DNA from: Saprospiraceae bacterium
GTDB lineage: Bacteria > Bacteroidota > Bacteroidia > Chitinophagales > Saprospiraceae
DNA: 64,000 nt
Assembly: GCA_013360405.1 (NCBI GenBank)
Contig: JABWBR010000034.1
Coordinates: 19,653 to 83,652 of the forward strand
Direction: 5' to 3'
Part shown: positions 33,609-41,882 of the stretch, piece by piece
How positions within the stretch are numbered: the first letter of the stretch is position 1
Layout: the number at the start of each line of letters is the position of its first letter
The notes under the pieces: model-generated
What the model was told of the DNA's origin: nothing
Databases searched by the model: none
What the model saw: the letters and a program-made list of their open reading frames with translations, nothing else
Position numbers and translations under genes: made by a program

Positions 33609-36182
33609 ATGCCCAAGAACCTGTTGATAGTGGAATCTCCGGCCAAGGCAAAGACGATAGAAAAGTTTTTGGGGAAGGATTTTACGGTCAAATCCAGTTA
33701 CGGCCATATCCGCGATTTGGAGAAAGGCGATGACGCGGTGGATATTAAAAATAATTTTGATCCCAAATATATCGTTTCTCCCGACAAACGCAAGGTGGTC
33801 AAGGACCTCAAGGACTGGGTGGGCAAGGTCGACGAGGTGTGGCTCGCCACGGACGAAGACCGCGAGGGCGAAGCTATTTCGTGGCACCTCTGCCAGGTGC
33901 TGGGCCTCGACGAGCGGAATACCAAACGTATCGCTTTTCGCGAAATTACTAAACCCGCTATCCAAAACGCAATCAAACAACCCCGCACGCTGGATCTCGA
34001 CCTGGTGAACGCCCAGCAGGCGCGCCGCGTACTCGACCGACTGGTAGGCTACGAGCTGTCGGGCATCCTCTGGAAGAAGATCAAAAGCGGCCTCTCCGCA
34101 GGCCGCGTGCAATCGGTGGCCCTCAAACTGGTGGTGGAACGCGAACGCGAGATTACCCGCTTCGATTCGACGCCGTTTTTTAAGATTGCGGCGATTTTTG
34201 AGGTGAAAAACGAACAAGGCCGACTGGTGGAGTTGCGCGCCGAGGCGCCCCAGCGCTTTGATAACAAAGAAGGCGCCGAGAAATTCCTGAAGGGCTGCAT
34301 AGGCGCTACGTTCCGCATCGACGATATCGAACTCAAACCGCTGAAACGCCGCCCCGCAGCGCCGTTTACGACGTCTACGCTGCAGCAGGAAGCCAGCCGC
34401 AAACTTGGTTTTTCGGTGAACCGCACGATGTCGGTGGCGCAGAAGCTGTACGAGGCGGGTTTTATTACGTATATGCGTACCGACTCCACGAACCTCAGCG
34501 AGATGGCGATCCAGAGTATCGCCGCGGAAATCGAGAAGAGCTACGGCCAAAAGTACGTAAATACCCGCCATTATAAAAATAAGGTGGCCAACGCCCAGGA
34601 GGCGCACGAGGCGATACGCCCCACGTATATCGAAAATCAGACTGTGCCCGGCCAACGCGACGAACAGCGCCTCTACGAGCTTATCTGGAAGCGCACGATA
34701 GCTTCTCAGATGGCCGATGCGGTGCTTGAAAAAACGGTGGTGAGCATAGGTATCTCTACGATGCCCGGCGAAAAGCTGGTGGCCGAAGGCGAGGTGCTCA
34801 AATTCGACGGCTTCCTGAAGGTATACCTGGAATCGAAGGACGAAGACGACGATGAGGACACCGCAGGTATGCTGCCCCCCCTGGCTAAAGCCCAGGTGCT
34901 TCCCCTGCGCGAGATGAACGCCACCGAGCGCTTTACCCGCCCCCCGGCGCGCTACACGGAAGCGAGCCTGGTGAGCAAACTCGAAGAACTCGGCATCGGT
35001 CGCCCCTCTACGTATGCGCCGATTATTACGAAGATTATGGAAGAAGGCCGCGGTTATGTGGTGAAGGAAAACCGCGAAGGCGTGGAGCGCCCCTACGAGG
35101 TGCTTACGCTCAAGGACGGCCAGATAACCAAAGCTACGAAAACCGAAAATACGGGCGCTATCAAAAACCGCCTGTTTCCCACCGACCTCGGCATGGCCGT
35201 GTCGGATTTTCTCGACGAGCATTTTGACAAGGTGATGGACTACCGCTTTACGGCAGCCATCGAAAAACAGTTTGACGATATTTCCAACGGTCAGCAGGAA
35301 TGGCATCGCATGCTGGCGGATTTTTACCACCCTTTCCACAAAACGGTAGAAAATACGCTGGCCACCGCCGACCGCCCCAGCCGCGAACGCATCCTGGGCA
35401 AGGACCCCGCCACCGGGCATAGCCTGCTCACCCGCCTGTCGCGCCGCGGACCCGTGGTGCAGATCGGCACCCCCGAGGAACTGGGCCCCGATACCAAACC
35501 GCGTTACGCTAATCTGCAGCCGGGGCAGAACATGGAGACGATCTCGTTTGAGGAGGCGCTGAGTTTGTTTAAGCTGCCCAAAGTGCTCGGCGAATACCGC
35601 GGACAGGAAGTCTCGGTAGGCGCCGGCCGATTCGGCCCGTATGTAAAAGTAAACGACAAGTATATCTCGCTGCCCCGCGGCGAAGACCCGCTGGAAGTAA
35701 GCCTCGAACGGGCGATTGAATTGATCGGCGAAAAAGAAAAAGAAGACGCTCCGCTGGCTACCTACCAGGGATTGCCCATTACCAAAGGCAAAGGCCGCTT
35801 CGGGCCTTTCATCAAGTGGAAGGATCTGTTTGTGAATGTGCCTAAAAAATATGACTTCGATCAACTAAGCGCCGCGCAGGCTGTTGAATTATTGGAAGCC
35901 AAAATCGAAAAGGAGTCGACGCGGTACATCCAGCGCTGGGAGGAGGCTGAAATTTCTATCGAAAATGGCCGCTGGGGGCCTTTCATCCGGTTTGGCAAGG
36001 AAAATGTCAAGATGGGTAAATTAGACGGCAAAAAGGTCAGCGCCGAAGAGGCCAAATTGCTTACCCTCGAAGAGGTGAAAGCGATGATCGAAGCCGAATT
36101 GCCCGGCGCTTTTGCTAAGGCGGCGAAGAAGGCTAAAGCCCCGGCCAAAAAGGCCAAGGCGCCCGCCAAAAAATCGAAGTGA
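33609..36182 (+). CDS. topA: DNA topoisomerase I
   Basis: 857 residues. The Toprim domain is at the N-terminus (NLLIVESPAKAKTIEKFLG, ATDEDREGEAISWHL). The catalytic tyrosine is Tyr288 in GFITYMRTDSTNLS, and PSTYAPIITKIMEEGRGYV follows later. In place of cysteine zinc fingers, the C-terminus has repeated topoisomerase C-terminal modules (GRFGPYVKVNDKY, GRFGPFIKWKDLF, GRWGPFIRFGKEN) and a lysine/alanine/proline tail (KKAKAPAKK repeats), as is common in Bacteroidota. The enzyme relaxes negative supercoils. It is a core gene and marks the end of the accessory region to its left. A DUF3467 gene follows after 32 bases. Confidence 0.97.
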   Translation: MPKNLLIVESPAKAKTIEKFLGKDFTVKSSYGHIRDLEKGDDAVDIKNNFDPKYIVSPDKRKVVKDLKDWVGKVDEVWLATDEDREGEAISWHLCQVLGLDERNTKRIAFREITKPAIQNAIKQPRTLDLDLVNAQQARRVLDRLVGYELSGILWKKIKSGLSAGRVQSVALKLVVEREREITRFDSTPFFKIAAIFEVKNEQGRLVELRAEAPQRFDNKEGAEKFLKGCIGATFRIDDIELKPLKRRPAAPFTTSTLQQEASRKLGFSVNRTMSVAQKLYEAGFITYMRTDSTNLSEMAIQSIAAEIEKSYGQKYVNTRHYKNKVANAQEAHEAIRPTYIENQTVPGQRDEQRLYELIWKRTIASQMADAVLEKTVVSIGISTMPGEKLVAEGEVLKFDGFLKVYLESKDEDDDEDTAGMLPPLAKAQVLPLREMNATERFTRPPARYTEASLVSKLEELGIGRPSTYAPIITKIMEEGRGYVVKENREGVERPYEVLTLKDGQITKATKTENTGAIKNRLFPTDLGMAVSDFLDEHFDKVMDYRFTAAIEKQFDDISNGQQEWHRMLADFYHPFHKTVENTLATADRPSRERILGKDPATGHSLLTRLSRRGPVVQIGTPEELGPDTKPRYANLQPGQNMETISFEEALSLFKLPKVLGEYRGQEVSVGAGRFGPYVKVNDKYISLPRGEDPLEVSLERAIELIGEKEKEDAPLATYQGLPITKGKGRFGPFIKWKDLFVNVPKKYDFDQLSAAQAVELLEAKIEKESTRYIQRWEEAEISIENGRWGPFIRFGKENVKMGKLDGKKVSAEEAKLLTLEEVKAMIEAELPGAFAKAAKKAKAPAKKAKAPAKKSK

Positions 36183-36214
36183 ATCTATTTTCAGGAGCAT
36201 TAAAGTTAACTCTC

Positions 36215-36532
36215 ATGTCAGACAATAAGAAAGTGCAACCGAATCAACTCAATATCGAATTGCCCGATGATATAGCCGAGGGTATTTATTCCAACCTGGC
36301 TATTATTGCCCATTCTCATTCCGAGTTTGTGGTCGATTTTATCCGCATGGTGCCCAATGTGCCGAAGGCAAAGGTGAAGGCGCGTATTATTCTGACTCCC
36401 CAGCACGCCAAACGCCTGCTGAAGGCCCTGGCCGATAATGTGAAGAAATACGAGATGCAATACGGCGAGATCGACGAGCCCGAGCAGCCGCCGTTTCCGT
36501 CTATGAATTTCACCCCGAACGCCCAGGCGTAG
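36215..36532 (+). CDS. DUF3467 protein
   Basis: 105 residues from the ATG at 36215; a GTG overlapping the topA stop would add 12 residues but is less likely. The family core is complete: QLNIELPDDIAEGIYSNLA, HSHSEFVVDFIRMVP, KARIILTPQHAKRLLKALA. DUF3467 proteins are small, widespread and of unknown function. The stop codon TAG is inside the left arm of a strong hairpin (36526-36560). Confidence 0.88.
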   Translation: MSDNKKVQPNQLNIELPDDIAEGIYSNLAIIAHSHSEFVVDFIRMVPNVPKAKVKARIILTPQHAKRLLKALADNVKKYEMQYGEIDEPEQPPFPSMNFTPNAQA

Positions 36533-36560
36533 GGGCGCGGCTCGCCCGCGCCCCTACGCC
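36526..36560. terminator. 15-bp perfect hairpin at the DUF3467 stop codon
   Basis: Arms 36526-36540 and 36546-36560 are exact reverse complements, rich in G+C, with the 5-base loop CTCGC. The TAG stop of DUF3467 (36530-36532) lies in the left arm. It sits between converging genes, so it could end transcription from both sides, although it lacks a T run; it may instead be a REP-like element. Confidence 0.55.
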
Positions 36561-36565
36561 CGCGA

Positions 36566-37081
36566 TCAGGGCGACGGTAAACGTCGCCCCGACGAATAGA
36601 GAACGCCCGGGTGTTCCTCGAAATAAATCTCGGCTTCGAAGCGCATACCGATTTTTTCGAATACGCGCACAGAGGCTACATTCTCCTTTATCGCGCGGCC
36701 CACGATGCGCGTTAATCTGAGTTTTTCAAATCCGTATTGCAGGCAGGCGGCGGCGCTTTCGGTGGCATATCCTTTGCCCCAGTGTTTTTTCATGAAGCGA
36801 TAACCCACATCCACTTCGTCGAGAGAGGGGATATACTTGAGGCCGCACCAGCCCAGGTATTCTCCGGTAGCTTTTTCCAGCACGGTCCAGCGGCCCATGC
36901 CGTAGCGTTGGTATTGGTCGTATTGTAAAATGAAATCCAGGGCGGCCTGTTCGCTCTCGAAAGGCAGATCGCCGGTGTATTTGATGACCTCCGGGTCGTT
37001 GTTGAGCTCGAAGAGGTAGGGCGCGTCCTCCGGCGCGAATGGGCGGAGGTTGAGGCGGGCAGTTTGGATCAGGAAAGTCAT
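36566..37081 (-). CDS. GNAT-family N-acetyltransferase (RimJ/RimL type)
   Basis: 171 residues from the ATG at 37081 (MTFLIQTARLNLRPF). The longer open frame upstream is repeat sequence. The core has NNDPEVIKYTGD, WTVLEKATGEYLGWCGL, EVDVGYRFMKKHWGKGYATE (acetyl-CoA loop) and VRVFEKIGMRF. This is the typical ribosomal-protein-acetyltransferase-like fold; the substrate is unknown. The last residues (GRRLPSP) are encoded by a second hairpin (36569-36589, arms GGGCGACG/CGTCGCCC), and the TGA stop follows it directly. It converges on the DUF3467 gene. Confidence 0.87.
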   Translation of the reverse strand: MTFLIQTARLNLRPFAPEDAPYLFELNNDPEVIKYTGDLPFESEQAALDFILQYDQYQRYGMGRWTVLEKATGEYLGWCGLKYIPSLDEVDVGYRFMKKHWGKGYATESAAACLQYGFEKLRLTRIVGRAIKENVASVRVFEKIGMRFEAEIYFEEHPGVLYSSGRRLPSP

Positions 37082-37092
37082 AGGGCAGAGAT

Positions 37093-37176
37093 TGAGGGTG
37101 GGAGAGTGAGAGGGTGGGAGAGTGGGATATGGGGAGATTCTCACCCTCACACTCTCTCACTCTCTCACACTCTATC
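37093..37176. repeat. GA/CT octamer arrays in inverted arrangement
   Basis: Octamers of the GTGGGAGA/GTGAGAGG kind run to about 37130, and CT-rich octamers (TCTCACTC, TCTCACAC) from about 37138 to 37175, so the two halves can pair. It lies between the start of the GNAT gene and the end of typA, both on the minus strand. Confidence 0.75.
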
Positions 37177-37182
37177 AAGGCA

Positions 37183-39006
37183 TCATCCCTGATCCACTGA
37201 GCTCATCGACTGGTTTTTGGCGCGTTTGCGTTCAAAATCCTTCAACAAAATCTTGCGTAGGCGGATGCTATTGGGGGTAACTTCTACATATTCGTCTTCC
37301 TGGATATATTCCAGTGCTTCTTCGAGTGAAAAGCGGCGTGGCGGAATGAGGCGCACCTTGTCGTCGGAGCCGGAGGCGCGCATATTCGTCAGCTTTTTGG
37401 TTTTGGTGAGGTTGACGGCTAAGTCGCCGGGGCGGCTGTTTTCGCCGATTACCTGTCCTTCGTAGATATTATCGCCGGCGCCGACGAAGAAAGAGCCGCG
37501 GTCTTGCAGGTTGTTGATGCTGTAGGGGATTGCCTCTCCGGTTTCCATGCTGATCAGCGAGCCGTTAATGCGGCCGGGGATGTCGCCTTTGTGGGGCTGG
37601 AATTCTTTGAAGCGGTGCGTCATAATAGCTTCGCCGGCGGTGGCGGTGAGCAGTTGGCTGCGAAGGCCCATAATGCCGCGCGAAGGTATTTCGAATTCGA
37701 GGTGTACGCGGTCGCTTTTGGGCGTCATAGAGAGCATGATGCCTTTGCGGCGCGTAACCATATCTATCGCCGAGCCTGCATTGACTTCGGGCAGGTCGAT
37801 CTTCAATTCTTCCACCGGTTCGTGCAACACGCCGTCGAGGCGTTTGGTGATCACCTGGGGTTGTCCGATCTGGATTTCATAGCCTTCGCGGCGCATCGTT
37901 TCGATGAGCACCGACAGGTGCAACACGCCGCGACCGAATACGATATGCGTATCGGGTGAGGCCGTATTTTCAACGCGCATAGCCAGGTTTTTCTCCAGCT
38001 CGCGTTCGAGGCGTTCTTTGACGTGGCGCGAAGTGACGAACTTGCCTTCCTGTCCGAAAAACGGCGAGTCGTTGATGGTAAAGACCATGCTGATCGTCGG
38101 CTCGTCGATGGAGATGGTGGGCAGTGCTTCGGGGGTATCGGGGTCGGCGATGGTGTCGCCGATTTCGAAATTGTCGACGCCCACGATGGCGCAGATTTCG
38201 CCGGCCTCGACTTTTGCGGCTTCTTTCTTTTCAAAACCTTCGAACACAAACAAACCCCTGATCTTGCTGCGCTCGATACGGCCGTCTTTTTTCATCAGCG
38301 ATACTTGCTGGCCGTTGAGCAACTCGCCGCGGTGTACCCTGCCGATGGCGATACGCCCGATATAAGGCGAGTGGTCGAGAGAGGTGACGAGCAGTTGGGG
38401 AGTACCTTTGCTTACTTCCGGCGCCGGGATATGCTCCACGATTGCGTCGAGCAGGGGCGTGATGTCGGTAGTAGGTTTGGTGTGATCGGGGCTCATCCAG
38501 CCGTTTTTGGCAGAGCCGAAGAGAGTGGGGAAGTCGAGCTGTTCTTCCGTAGCGTCGAGGTGGAACATGAGATCGAATACGGCCTCTTGCGCTTCTATCG
38601 GCGTACAGTTGGGCTTGTCGACTTTATTGACCACCACGATGGGTTTGAGCCCAAGCTGTATGGCTTTTTGCAATACGAAGCGGGTTTGGGGCATGGGGCC
38701 TTCAAAGGCATCCACCAACAGCAACACACCGTCAGCCATGTTGAGCACGCGCTCTACCTCGCCGCCAAAGTCGCTGTGGCCGGGGGTGTCGATGATGTTG
38801 ATCTTTACGTCTTTATACGTAATGGCCACGTTTTTGGCCAGGATAGTGATGCCGCGTTCGCGCTCGAGGTCGTTGTTGTCGAGCATGAGTTCACCCGGTT
38901 TTTCGTGGTCTTTGAACAGGCGCCCGGCCATCAGCATTTTGTCTACTAATGTGGTTTTGCCGTGGTCAACGTGTGCGATTATCGCAATGTTTCTAATGTT
39001 TTGCAT
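37183..39006 (-). CDS. typA: Translational GTPase TypA/BipA
   Basis: 607 residues, the normal length. G1 AHVDHGKTTL, G3 DTPGHSDFGGEVER and G4 NKVD are at the N-terminus, with the EF-G-like domains after them; the TypA-specific C-terminal part contains GRPGDLAVNLTKTKKLTNMR. The protein binds ribosomes and supports assembly and stress growth, often at low temperature. It is a core gene. Its upstream region (39007-39150, to the right) contains TTCTCTG/TTATCTG heptamers, so its promoter is close to or inside repeat sequence. Confidence 0.97.
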   Translation of the reverse strand: MQNIRNIAIIAHVDHGKTTLVDKMLMAGRLFKDHEKPGELMLDNNDLERERGITILAKNVAITYKDVKINIIDTPGHSDFGGEVERVLNMADGVLLLVDAFEGPMPQTRFVLQKAIQLGLKPIVVVNKVDKPNCTPIEAQEAVFDLMFHLDATEEQLDFPTLFGSAKNGWMSPDHTKPTTDITPLLDAIVEHIPAPEVSKGTPQLLVTSLDHSPYIGRIAIGRVHRGELLNGQQVSLMKKDGRIERSKIRGLFVFEGFEKKEAAKVEAGEICAIVGVDNFEIGDTIADPDTPEALPTISIDEPTISMVFTINDSPFFGQEGKFVTSRHVKERLERELEKNLAMRVENTASPDTHIVFGRGVLHLSVLIETMRREGYEIQIGQPQVITKRLDGVLHEPVEELKIDLPEVNAGSAIDMVTRRKGIMLSMTPKSDRVHLEFEIPSRGIMGLRSQLLTATAGEAIMTHRFKEFQPHKGDIPGRINGSLISMETGEAIPYSINNLQDRGSFFVGAGDNIYEGQVIGENSRPGDLAVNLTKTKKLTNMRASGSDDKVRLIPPRRFSLEEALEYIQEDEYVEVTPNSIRLRKILLKDFERKRAKNQSMSSVDQG

Positions 39007-39047
39007 ATCAGCTTCAAAATTGAGGCCGCAAAGGTACGCTTTTTTTT

Positions 39048-39145
39048 CTGTTCTCTGTTATCTGTTCTCTGTTATCTGTTCATTAACTTTACTAGTACTA
39101 CTTAACAGAGAACCGATTGCAGATTGCAGATTTTGTCTACGATAA
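39048..39145. repeat. Heptamer arrays upstream of typA
   Basis: TTCTCTG, TTATCTG, TTCTCTG, TTATCTG run to about 39078; 20 bases later units of the other orientation follow (CAGAGAA, CCGATTG, CAGATTG, about 39103-39130). The two orientations are complementary, as in the array at 62136-62367. Confidence 0.7.
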
Positions 39146-39180
39146 TTCCGAAACCCGAAATCGAAAATCCGAAATTCAAA

Positions 39181-41865
39181 TTACCTCACCAACCCCACTT
39201 CTCCTTGCAGCTTCAATTGCCGGCCGCCGATTAACCCGACAGTAGCGTGGTACACATAGACACCCTGTGATTGGGCCTTTCCCCGCGTGTTGCCATCCCA
39301 GCCCAGCAATTCGTCGTTGGGGGCAAAATTGTTTTTGCGGAATACCAGATCGCCCCAGCGGTCGAAGATGAGCAGTTCCACGATTTTATCGATTTGTTCG
39401 GCTTTCCCGAAAAGGGTAAAACCGTCGTTTATCCCGTCGTTGTTGGGTGAAAATGCGTTGGGGACGTAAATACCTACTTCTTTTTTTACCTGAATAGTAA
39501 GGGCATCGGTTGCTTCACATCCGTTTTCGTCGGCGATAAGCAGGGTATACACCGTTGTTTGCAGAGGCTGTACTTCTATTAGCAGGGTTTCTTCCCATTT
39601 TTCTCCGCTATCGCTGTTCCATACGGCGGTAGTGGGCGAGATGGTAGAAACGGCCTGCAAACTGACACTTTCACCGATCGAAATAAAGCGGTCTTCGCCA
39701 ATGTCCACGCTCACCAAGGCCGGCTGGCCGATGTGTAGCAGGGTATCGTACAGGCAGCCGTTGACGTCGGCGAGGGCCAGGTGGTAGTCGCCGGCGCTGA
39801 GTTGGGAAAGCCCGCTTTCACCGGTGGTTTGGTTATTGATTTGAAGGGTATAAGGCAAGGTGATATCGCTAAGCTGAATAGCGCCATCCTGCCGACCATA
39901 ACAAGAGGGCTCAGTGAGGTCGACGGCAGGCTGTGGTAGCGCTTTGAATACCAACGGCTGGCCTTTGGCTACTTTAAGACAGGGGCTTGCCGTATCTACG
40001 CCGCCATCCGGGCCGGGAGGGCCGATGATAAGGGAGAGGTAGTAGTTCTGTTCGGTGTCCAACACGCTGTCGTCAAAGGCGAAGTGGCCGGTCGGGCTGC
40101 GCAGTAGTATGTCGCCGAGTGTGGTATCGGCGGCCGTGTGCAATACGTATTCAAAGGTGTCGCCAGGCGCTACGGTGTAGTTGCTGACAGGCGTGGGCAT
40201 GGCGATCTGGTCGGCGCAAATTTCCAGGGTTTCCGGGTTCATTGGGTCGGTTTGCGACAAGCACAAGGGGCCGCAGTGGAAGGTTCCCGCCAGCAGCACC
40301 GGTGTAAGTGCATTGCAGGGACTGCTGTCGTAAATTTGAAAGTAGTAGGCCTCCCCGCTGGAAATGGGGGTAGAGAGGTAGTAGTTGTTGTTTGTCATCA
40401 CTCCGTTCACGAAAAACGGCGGTGTGCCGCTCATGTAAAAGCTGACGGCGTAGTTGCCCGTCACCGGATTGCAGTTGGGTACGGGAAGCGATACGTCGAT
40501 TTGCTGGGGTTGTTCGATTAGGATGGTAAAGATGGACGAATTGGGGCAGCCGGTAGCCGGGTCAACGCCGGCAATGTCGTAGCTGCCTGGCTGGCAATAA
40601 GTTGCCCCATCATAAATAAAACAGTCGCCCGGGCATAGTGTAATAGTACCCAGGTTGTTGACTTGCGGGGATAAGACGATTACCTGAAAAATATTGTTAA
40701 TCAGGCAGTTGCCATCAAATGTAATAATGCTGTATGAGCCCGAAGTACAGTAATTCTGGCCCAGCACCTCCACGCATTCGCCGGGACAAATTTCAAACGT
40801 ACCCAGGAAGTTGGGGATAGGCGTATCGTCGTAAAAAATGTGATAAATTTCAAAACCGCAATACACCTGGCAGGTGATCACATCCGAGCCGGTGAAAAAA
40901 TACGTAATGCCGCATATTTCGAAAAAAGGATCGTTGCAGTCGAGAAAAATATATTGATTATCAATGTTATACATCACATCTACGGGTGTGGGTGCGATAG
41001 GACTTAGCGGCCCCGCAAGCGTTATGCAATTGCACCCCAAACTGTCGGGGGGATTTGTGCCGGGTATGATATTGGGCACAAGTTCTACCCAGACAAACCC
41101 GTCTGTAGTGTCGTTAAACATAATGTCAACCGTCAGCACATTCACGCTGTCGCTCACAAACACGGCGCCGGGCGGGGCGTGCCACACGATGTCGAAAGTG
41201 ATGGTGTCGCCGCTGCTATTGCAAACTTCAGCGGGCAGGGCGCAGCCGCCCGAGCCGCCTGTCACACTGAATTCCGTTACCGGCGGCACCAGCGTATAGG
41301 TAGCCGTCTCACCCAGGCAAACCGATGCCGGACCGTCGATATAACCGGGCGATATTTCGTTGATTGTCACTTCCGGCACATCGAAATTGATGCCGTTCAC
41401 AAAAACAATATCGTAATCGCAGTGGTCGCCGTTCAGGCCGTCGATGACGAGGTAGTATATCTCGCCAGGTACCAGGTTGTCAAAAGTCAGGGTTTCGAAT
41501 GTTTCGTTGAAAACCGGCATGCAACTGCTCGCCGCCGTAAACTGCTGGCAATCAGCTGACGATACCACGGCCAGTTCAATGCCCAGCGCATTGTTGCACT
41601 GCGATGCGGCGACTTCTATCGTTACCGTCGTTTCGCAGGGTGCGAAACGAAGCCATTGGGTATTCTCCATAGGGCAATCTATGCCCACAGGTCCGGCTGC
41701 TGCGCCGGCGTTGTTGCCGCTCCAAAGTGTCTGGGTGGCGCCGCAGACTAAGGGCGCTTCCTCGCAGTTGGGCCCCGGTTGGAGGGTCTGGCATAGTCCT
41801 TTTTCCGAAATAAACAAAAAAGAGGCTAATGCCAATATCAGCGTGTTGAGTTGCTGTTTTTTCAT
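39181..41865 (-). CDS. Secreted surface protein with T9SS type B (gliding-associated) C-terminal domain
   Basis: 894 residues from the ATG at 41865 (MKKQQLNTLILALASFLFIS signal peptide); the frame is open further upstream but that part is antisense-like. The body is Ig-like and cysteine-containing, with repeated segments of the form GTFEICPGECVEVLG and GTITLCPGDCFIYDG, then SprB-like PSCYGRQDGAIQLSD. The C-terminus is the type B sorting domain: YVPNAFSPNNDGINDGF and LLIFDRWGDLVFRKNNF. It would be exported by the T9SS and attached to the surface. The upstream gene on the same strand ends 17 bases away, so the two surface proteins are probably co-transcribed. Confidence 0.9.
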   Translation of the reverse strand: MKKQQLNTLILALASFLFISEKGLCQTLQPGPNCEEAPLVCGATQTLWSGNNAGAAAGPVGIDCPMENTQWLRFAPCETTVTIEVAASQCNNALGIELAVVSSADCQQFTAASSCMPVFNETFETLTFDNLVPGEIYYLVIDGLNGDHCDYDIVFVNGINFDVPEVTINEISPGYIDGPASVCLGETATYTLVPPVTEFSVTGGSGGCALPAEVCNSSGDTITFDIVWHAPPGAVFVSDSVNVLTVDIMFNDTTDGFVWVELVPNIIPGTNPPDSLGCNCITLAGPLSPIAPTPVDVMYNIDNQYIFLDCNDPFFEICGITYFFTGSDVITCQVYCGFEIYHIFYDDTPIPNFLGTFEICPGECVEVLGQNYCTSGSYSIITFDGNCLINNIFQVIVLSPQVNNLGTITLCPGDCFIYDGATYCQPGSYDIAGVDPATGCPNSSIFTILIEQPQQIDVSLPVPNCNPVTGNYAVSFYMSGTPPFFVNGVMTNNNYYLSTPISSGEAYYFQIYDSSPCNALTPVLLAGTFHCGPLCLSQTDPMNPETLEICADQIAMPTPVSNYTVAPGDTFEYVLHTAADTTLGDILLRSPTGHFAFDDSVLDTEQNYYLSLIIGPPGPDGGVDTASPCLKVAKGQPLVFKALPQPAVDLTEPSCYGRQDGAIQLSDITLPYTLQINNQTTGESGLSQLSAGDYHLALADVNGCLYDTLLHIGQPALVSVDIGEDRFISIGESVSLQAVSTISPTTAVWNSDSGEKWEETLLIEVQPLQTTVYTLLIADENGCEATDALTIQVKKEVGIYVPNAFSPNNDGINDGFTLFGKAEQIDKIVELLIFDRWGDLVFRKNNFAPNDELLGWDGNTRGKAQSQGVYVYHATVGLIGGRQLKLQGEVGLVR

Positions 41866-41882
41866 AGTTCTGCTGCGCTTTT

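Noticed and set aside
33567..35864. 765-codon open frame on the minus strand opposite topA
   Set aside because: It is antisense to a complete, clearly recognised topoisomerase gene and has no domain or start context of its own; GC-biased codon use of topA keeps the frame open.
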